Positions 18,200-22,050 of a stretch of 22,050 bases of DNA are shown in pieces. The DNA lies in NCBI GenBank assembly GCA_051453625.1, contig JBOZIK010000001.1, positions 168,038,819-168,060,868 of the forward strand. Direction: 5' to 3'. This stretch comes from Welwitschia mirabilis. Lineage: Eukaryota > Gnetophyta > Gnetopsida > Welwitschiales. A program made the translations under genes and the position numbers. Under the pieces are notes generated by a model, which saw only the letters and a list, made by a program, of their open reading frames with translations, was not told the origin of the DNA and ran no database searches. Positions within the stretch are counted from its first letter, which is position 1. Each line of letters opens with the position of its first letter.

Positions 18200-18790
18200 C
18201 TATCAAAGCTCCTTCAAACCATAACAATAGCTAGACATTCCTAGAATATGTGCTTAATGGGGTCGAGTGGTTGATAGAATTGACAACCTTCAGCTATCTT
18301 TAATCCCCTCTTCCTCAAATTTACTGCAGTTAAAAACTTTTCCTTAGATGATCAACCATTTAAAAACATCATATTTGCTAATCATACCTCTTCCACAATA
18401 TTTTAATTAAAATGGTTTATAGGACATGTCTTAGAAAGCTCCAAGATTTGCTATCATAGGCTTTTCTTATATCTAGATTTTAAGGCATATGTTCTTACAT
18501 TCTTTTTTTGGATTGAGTGAAAGATTTTAAGGTTTAAAATTATTTTGTCTGTTATGATTCCATTTTCTAAAAACCTCATCTAGTTCGGATGCATCACTTT
18601 GTGTAAGAAGAGTCTAATCTATCTCATCAATACCTTCACAAAAAGCCTATAGATAGTGTTTGAGACCCCTATTGTCTAAAGTCTTGAACATTGATAGCCT
18701 TCAGCTTTTTATAAATCATGAAAATATGTGATTATTCCATGAGTATGGAATTGAACCTAGTTCTAGATCTTTATTGAAGGCATATTCCAT
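18200..18790 (-). pseudogene. LINE C RT N-part fused to C-terminal zf-RVT, central RT deleted
   Basis: The minus strand gives V-S-N-T-I-Y-R-L-F-V-K-V-L, E-N-G-I-I-T-D-K-I-I-L-N-L-K (family G-R-x-I-x-D-N) and, at 18461-18422, A-Y-D-S-K-S-W-S-F-L-R-H-V, the first catalytic Asp block (family A-Y-D-R-V-E-W-x-F-L). Within about 60 bp the sequence moves to F-K-W-L-I-I, K-F-L-T-A-V-N-L-R-K-R-G, C-Q-F-Y, I-K-H-I-F, stop, E-C-L, which is the zf-RVT domain (L-x-T-x-x-x-L-x-x-R-G, C-x-x-C, H-L-F-x-x-C). The Q-G-D-P-L-S and F-A/V-D-D blocks, normally some 1-1.5 kb between, are missing. Confidence 0.75.
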
Positions 18791-19439
18791 AGATTTACTA
18801 ATGGACTTTCAATATTTTTTAAAAAACTTGATTATCCATCTATGAGAATAGAGACTACAATTGAGTTTTATATTTTCTAACACATTTCAAACCTCATATC
18901 TTTCTACTAATCTCAAGGATTTCTTCCTAGTAAAAATTTGGACCAGAGAATAGATAGATGGATATCCTCTTTACATGTTCATAGCTCTTACAAGCTTTCA
19001 AAAAAGGCATCTTGAAGCCTATCCTTCTCATAAATTTTCTTGTCCCCATCTTTTAACCAATTCATATGCGATCTTTGTTTGCAATGTAGTTCTTCTTATT
19101 ATTTCATCTTATGAAGTTTTCATAATTTCTCCCATTCCTCCTCTTAGATATTCTCTCCCGTTTTCTATTTTTCTTGTATATTTTTTATCTCTGTATTTAA
19201 GGATTTCTTTCTGATTAGTCTTGTTAGCCACCCTCTTTTCCATTCTTTCATCCATAGCTTGACTTTTTGCAGGTTGTCCTAAAGAGTTTGAATAAGCTTA
19301 TGGTTATTGACTTACGAGGTCTACCTGATGAACCTCTCCACGTCCTCTTCTTCTAGCCAAGAATTCTTAAAAGTAAAATGGGTTTTTCAATTTTTTTTTT
19401 AGTTCTTAGTAATAGTATTAGGGATCTCTAGTAAACACG
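18791..19439 (-). other. LINE C interior between endonuclease and RT, no clear motifs
   Basis: About 650 bp that should encode the endonuclease-RT linker. No motif could be read confidently; the plus-strand frame at 18975-19214 is a Phe/Ser/Leu-rich artefact of the AT bias. Confidence 0.4.
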
Positions 19440-20050
19440 AGTGCCTCTTCCCCTCTAAAGTCCAATTCTCTACTTTGAGCATACTTGCTGAGATTAAAGC
19501 CCTATCTATCTGAGATAGAATACTTATTGGTGTCTTTTCTTCTATTAGACCATGTAAATTAAACCTTCTGCAAGGGTAAGTTCATAAAGTCTAGTTTGCT
19601 ATTTAGGCCCTCTAGTTCTATCACGCCTATGTAAGACCATATTCCTCTTTCCTATTTCTTCCTTTCCAAAATTGTTTAGTTAAAATCATTAATTATAATA
19701 TTTTAATTTTGCATCTTCTCTTAGATTTTGTTGCATAGTAGGGATTTTTCTCTTCATTCTTGTGGGCTATAAATATTTGTCAAAATCCCTCCCCCTAGGA
19801 AATGAGCTAATATCACTTATTTATTTCTACCTTCCTATACTTTATATGTTTCTTGATAAGCATTAATAGTCCCCCTACTTTTTAATAAGTAGTGAACCAT
19901 TTTATATTCTAAGTTTTCTTGAATTCATTTATTAAAAAAAGTTCTCCTTTTTGTATTTTGGTCTCTTAAAGGAACATTATTTCTAAACTATGGCTTTCAA
20001 TTAATTCTTTTGAATCTTTGATCTTTGAGGTACCCTACTATTAAGTTAAC
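19440..20050 (-). pseudogene. LINE C endonuclease domain, broken
   Basis: From the right, T-W-K-M-L-T stands at the W-N-x-R-G-L position, followed after stops by G-T-S-K-I-K-D-S-K-E-L-I-E and L-E-I-M-F-L, stop, E-T-K, matching the family's I-x-x-L-Q-E-T-K block, whose Glu is catalytic. Then V-G-G-L-L-M-L (G-G-I-x-x-L-W block), N-I-Y-S-P-Q (about 19775), I-N-D-F-N (about 19694-19680, family G-D-F-N), F-T-W-S-N-R-R (19558-19538) and L-S-Q-I-D-R-A-L-I-S (about 19517-19488). These are in family order but in more than one frame. The S-D-H block is not clear. Confidence 0.82.
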
Positions 20051-20976
20051 ATTTTCCAAGTTGATGTCAAACTAACATTTTCTATTTAGTAAAACATGTT
20101 GTATCTTGTGCAAAAAATAGTAATCTTTGTAGGTTGGAAGCTGAATCATTTTGTCATAAATTGAACCTAAACTTGATAGTCTTAATACCTTTTATGGGGT
20201 CGAGTATATTCCTAAGGGGTTGACTGCACCTGAACCATAAACTATTATAAACTGATTACAAAGGGGTCAATCAGATTCCAAAGGAGTCAACCAGAATTGA
20301 GCATTAAATATTTCACATCCAGTCATCAAGGAGTTGACTAAATTCTAAGGGGATCGACTAGATCCATANNNNNNNNNNNNNNNNNNNNNNNNNNNNNNNN
20401 NNNNNNNNNNNNNNNNNNNNNNNNNNNNNNNNNNNNNNNNNNNNNNNNNNNNNNNNNNNNNNNNNNNNCATCAATAGTCCCACTACTTTTCAACAAGTAG
20501 GGATCCATTTAATATTCCAAGTTTTCTTGAATTCATTTATTAAAAAAAGTTCTCCTTTTTGTATTTTAGTCTCTTAAATGAACATTATTTCTAAACTATG
20601 ACTTTCAATTGATTCTTCTAAATCTTTAATCTTTAAGGCAACCTACTATTAAGTTAACATTTTCCAAGTTGATGTCAAACTAGAATTTTCTGTTTAGTAA
20701 AACATGTTGTATCTTGTGCAAAAAATATTAATCTTTGTAGGTTGGAAGCGGAATCATTTTGTCATAAATCGAACCTAGACTTGATAGTCTTAATACCCTC
20801 TATGGGGTTGAGTATATTCCTAAGGAGTTGACCGCACCTGAACCATAAACTATTATAAATCGATTACAAAGGGGTCAATCAAATTCCAAAGGAGTCAACC
20901 AGACTTGAGCATTAAATATTTCACATACAATCATCAAGGATTTGACTGAATTCTAATGGGATCAACTAGACCCATA
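19861..20976. repeat. 508-bp direct duplication around a 100-N gap (20369-20468)
   Basis: Bases 19861-20368 recur as 20469-20976. The lengths are identical and identity is roughly 92 percent, mostly transitions and many at CG against TG or CA. The copies abut the gap. They contain the LINE C endonuclease start and the beginning of the LTR region, so the LINE-to-LTR junction appears twice although it probably exists once per haplotype. Confidence 0.9.
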
Positions 20977-21221
20977 GTTAAATGTTTTCATCCTTCGTTA
21001 GTAAGGAGTCCACTGAAATTTTAAGGGGCCGACTAGACCTGTACCATAAAAATAGTTTTGCATTTTCCTAGACGTGGGATCAATTGAATGAATATGTGGA
21101 TGATCAGACCTGTGGTTGACTAGATCCTAAAGTCGACTAGACATGGAGCTATATGAAATAGGAGTCAAGTAGAAGAACATGAGGATGACTAACTTCAATG
21201 ATGACAGCAGATGAGGTCAAT
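20800..21221 (+). repeat. Array of about twelve GTCGAC-derived motifs in the LTR
   Basis: Variants of AAGGGGTCGACTAGACC recur about every 35 bp: GTTGAG near 20808, GTTGAC 20827, GTCAAT 20874, GTCAAC 20894, TTTGAC 20941, ATCAAC 20961, GTCCAC 21008, GCCGAC 21028, GTTGAC 21115, GTCGAC 21132, GTCAAG 21163, GTCAAT about 21216. The left duplicate (20190-20368) shows the same series. Confidence 0.75.
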
Positions 21222-21338
21222 CAGACATTTTAAGGTATCGATCCATCGTGATGGAAACAGGATTTTTCTAGCCATTTGAGCATCTATTTTTATCCGTTGA
21301 GCATATTTTCACTTGTAAAAATTCTAAAAAGCCCTTCC

Positions 21339-21345
21339 TATATAT
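21339..21345 (+). promoter_or_regulatory. TATA-like box of the copia LTR
   Basis: TATATAT preceded by CC and followed by a T-rich stretch, about 650 bp upstream of the putative LTR end. The position suits an LTR promoter driving plus-strand transcription; the start site itself is not determined. Confidence 0.4.
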
Positions 21346-21495
21346 TTTTCAAGAGTCAAAATCAATAACACTTTTGTATCTTTTTGGAATCATTTTGTAG
21401 AACTCATTGGCACATATTCTACCTAATCAAAGATGAATGAAGAGCTGTTGTTATCATTTGTACTTGGTCAAATCAATTGCACTATATGTTTATGG

Positions 21496-21750
21496 NNNNN
21501 NNNNNNNNNNNNNNNNNNNNNNNNNNNNNNNNNNNNNNNNNNNNNNNNNNNNNNNNNNNNNNNNNNNNNNNNNNNNNNNNNNNNNNNNNNNNNNNNNNNN
21601 NNNNNNNNNNNNNNNNNNNNNNNNNNNNNNNNNNNNNNNNNNNNNNNNNNNNNNNNNNNNNNNNNNNNNNNNNNNNNNNNNNNNNNNNNNNNNNNNNNNN
21701 NNNNNNNNNNNNNNNNNNNNNNNNNNNNNNNNNNNNNNNNNNNNNNNNNN
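21496..21750. other. Assembly gap, 255 N
   Basis: The largest N run, inside the LTR. Flanks are not repeated, so it seems to be a size-estimated gap. Frames crossing it are not evidence of genes. Confidence 0.95.
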
Positions 21751-22017
21751 ATAATGTGTGCATCTCCATTAGTGTTTTTGTGCTTTCAGTTCTTTATTTT
21801 TAGATTACATTTAGTTTTTCATATGCACAAATATTTTAGCATTCATTTCTTGTGGAGATAGTTTGTGAATATTTTTGTTAAAATTTTTGAATCTTATTTA
21901 CACCCCTGCCCCTCCTTCCCCAAAACCCCCTTTAGGGTTCTATATTCTTCATTTGGAATTAAAGCTAATTAGAGTCATTATTAGATCCTAACAGGTCTAG
22001 ACTCCTTTATCCTAAAA

Positions 22018-22050
22018 ATGAGTAACCCTTCAGATGGATTTTCTACTAGT
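22018..22050 (+). pseudogene. Start of a Ty1/copia gag, cut by the window edge
   Basis: ATG at 22018 opens M-S-N-P-S-D-G-F-S-T-S, continuing to the window end. Plant copia gag proteins often begin M-[AS]-N-P-S-[DE]-G before the F-x-G-x-N-Y-x-x-W domain. It lies 26 bp after the putative LTR end, the right kind of spacing for an element whose leader is shortened. Only eleven codons are visible, so whether the gene is intact cannot be told. Confidence 0.5.

Larger units (their letters stand above)
17800..20050 (-). mobile_element. LINE C: L1-clade retrotransposon relic with an internal RT deletion
   Basis: The minus strand shows endonuclease (about 20050-19440), the first part of RT (about 18700-18420), then directly a C-terminal zinc-binding (zf-RVT) domain (about 18370-18200) and about 400 bp of further C-terminal sequence. 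The RT blocks between the first catalytic Asp and zf-RVT are absent. ORF1 is not seen; at its expected place is a plus-strand copia LTR. The 5' portion is duplicated across the 20369-20468 gap. Confidence 0.8.
20705..21992 (+). mobile_element. 5' LTR of a plus-strand Ty1/copia element (boundaries tentative)
   Basis: This region precedes a copia-type gag start. It contains an array of GTCGAC-like motifs (20800-21221), a TATA-like TATATAT at 21339-21345, a pyrimidine-rich CACCCCTGCCCCTCC near 21901 and an end ...GATCCTAACA at 21992. I tentatively start it at TGTTGT (20705; the duplicate copy has it at 20097), giving TGTT...AACA ends, but other starts are possible. The 255-N gap lies inside. No second LTR is in the window. 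Confidence 0.5.

Noticed and set aside
18975-19214. 79-codon plus-strand frame with hydrophobic C-terminus
   Set aside because: It lies between the LINE C endonuclease and RT on the opposite strand and has AT-bias composition only.
21433-21861. 142-codon plus-strand frame near the right edge
   Set aside because: Most of it is the 255-N gap; the visible ends are LTR sequence.
1-22050. tRNA, rRNA or small-RNA genes, and intact host genes
   Set aside because: No tRNA-like A/B boxes with a matching fold, no rRNA similarity and no multi-exon coding pattern could be recognised by eye on either strand.

Overview
This window looks like a repeat-dominated stretch of a land-plant (angiosperm) nuclear genome. 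It is AT-rich and low in coding content, and has ten runs of N. Every protein-coding signal I can name belongs to a plant-type retrotransposon: L1-clade LINEs with DUF4283 plus zinc-knuckle ORF1, Ty3/gypsy gag-protease, and Ty1/copia integrase, reverse transcriptase and RNase H. I cannot assign a species. I found no intact host gene, RNA gene, CRISPR array or bacterial-type operon. All named reading frames are broken by stops and frameshifts, many of the kind expected from C-to-T decay of methylated cytosines, so I call them pseudogenes.

Layout, left to right. (1) 1-1430: 5' part of LINE A on the minus strand (5' leader, ORF1 with DUF4283 and a series of zinc knuckles, start of the endonuclease), cut by the left window edge. 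(2) 1435-1790: T-rich low-complexity DNA around a gap. (3) About 1790-5720: a minus-strand Ty3/gypsy relic with protease, gag, a putative primer-binding site and LTR sequence, with pol beyond the protease missing. (4) 5720-8270: mostly unassigned, with one unidentified open stretch (6473-6880) and an LTR-like region of short degenerate repeats. (5) About 8270-12330: LINE B on the minus strand, the most complete relic, with ORF1, endonuclease, reverse transcriptase and the start of the C-terminal region. (6) About 12520-15200: a minus-strand Ty1/copia relic whose RT catalytic segment is replaced by a 377-bp unrelated island. (7) 15200-17800: mostly unassigned, with an (AAG)10 microsatellite and a 408-bp duplication across a gap. 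(8) About 17800-20050: LINE C on the minus strand, lacking the centre of its RT. (9) About 20100-22050: the LTR and first gag codons of a plus-strand Ty1/copia element that runs off the right edge.

The most useful structural observation concerns assembly. Six of the ten gaps are exactly 100 N. Five of these are flanked by a sequence that ends at the gap on the left and restarts immediately after it on the right (33, 100, about 216, 408 and 508 bp), and the sixth shows a 6-bp version. The four gaps of other sizes show no such repeat. These look like overlapping contig ends that were never merged, so the apparent tandem duplications are probably artefacts.

I did not find a new functional system. 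The best leads are the unidentified open stretch at 6473-6880, the island inside the copia RT, and the clustered GTCGAC/TTGAC motifs in two LTR regions.
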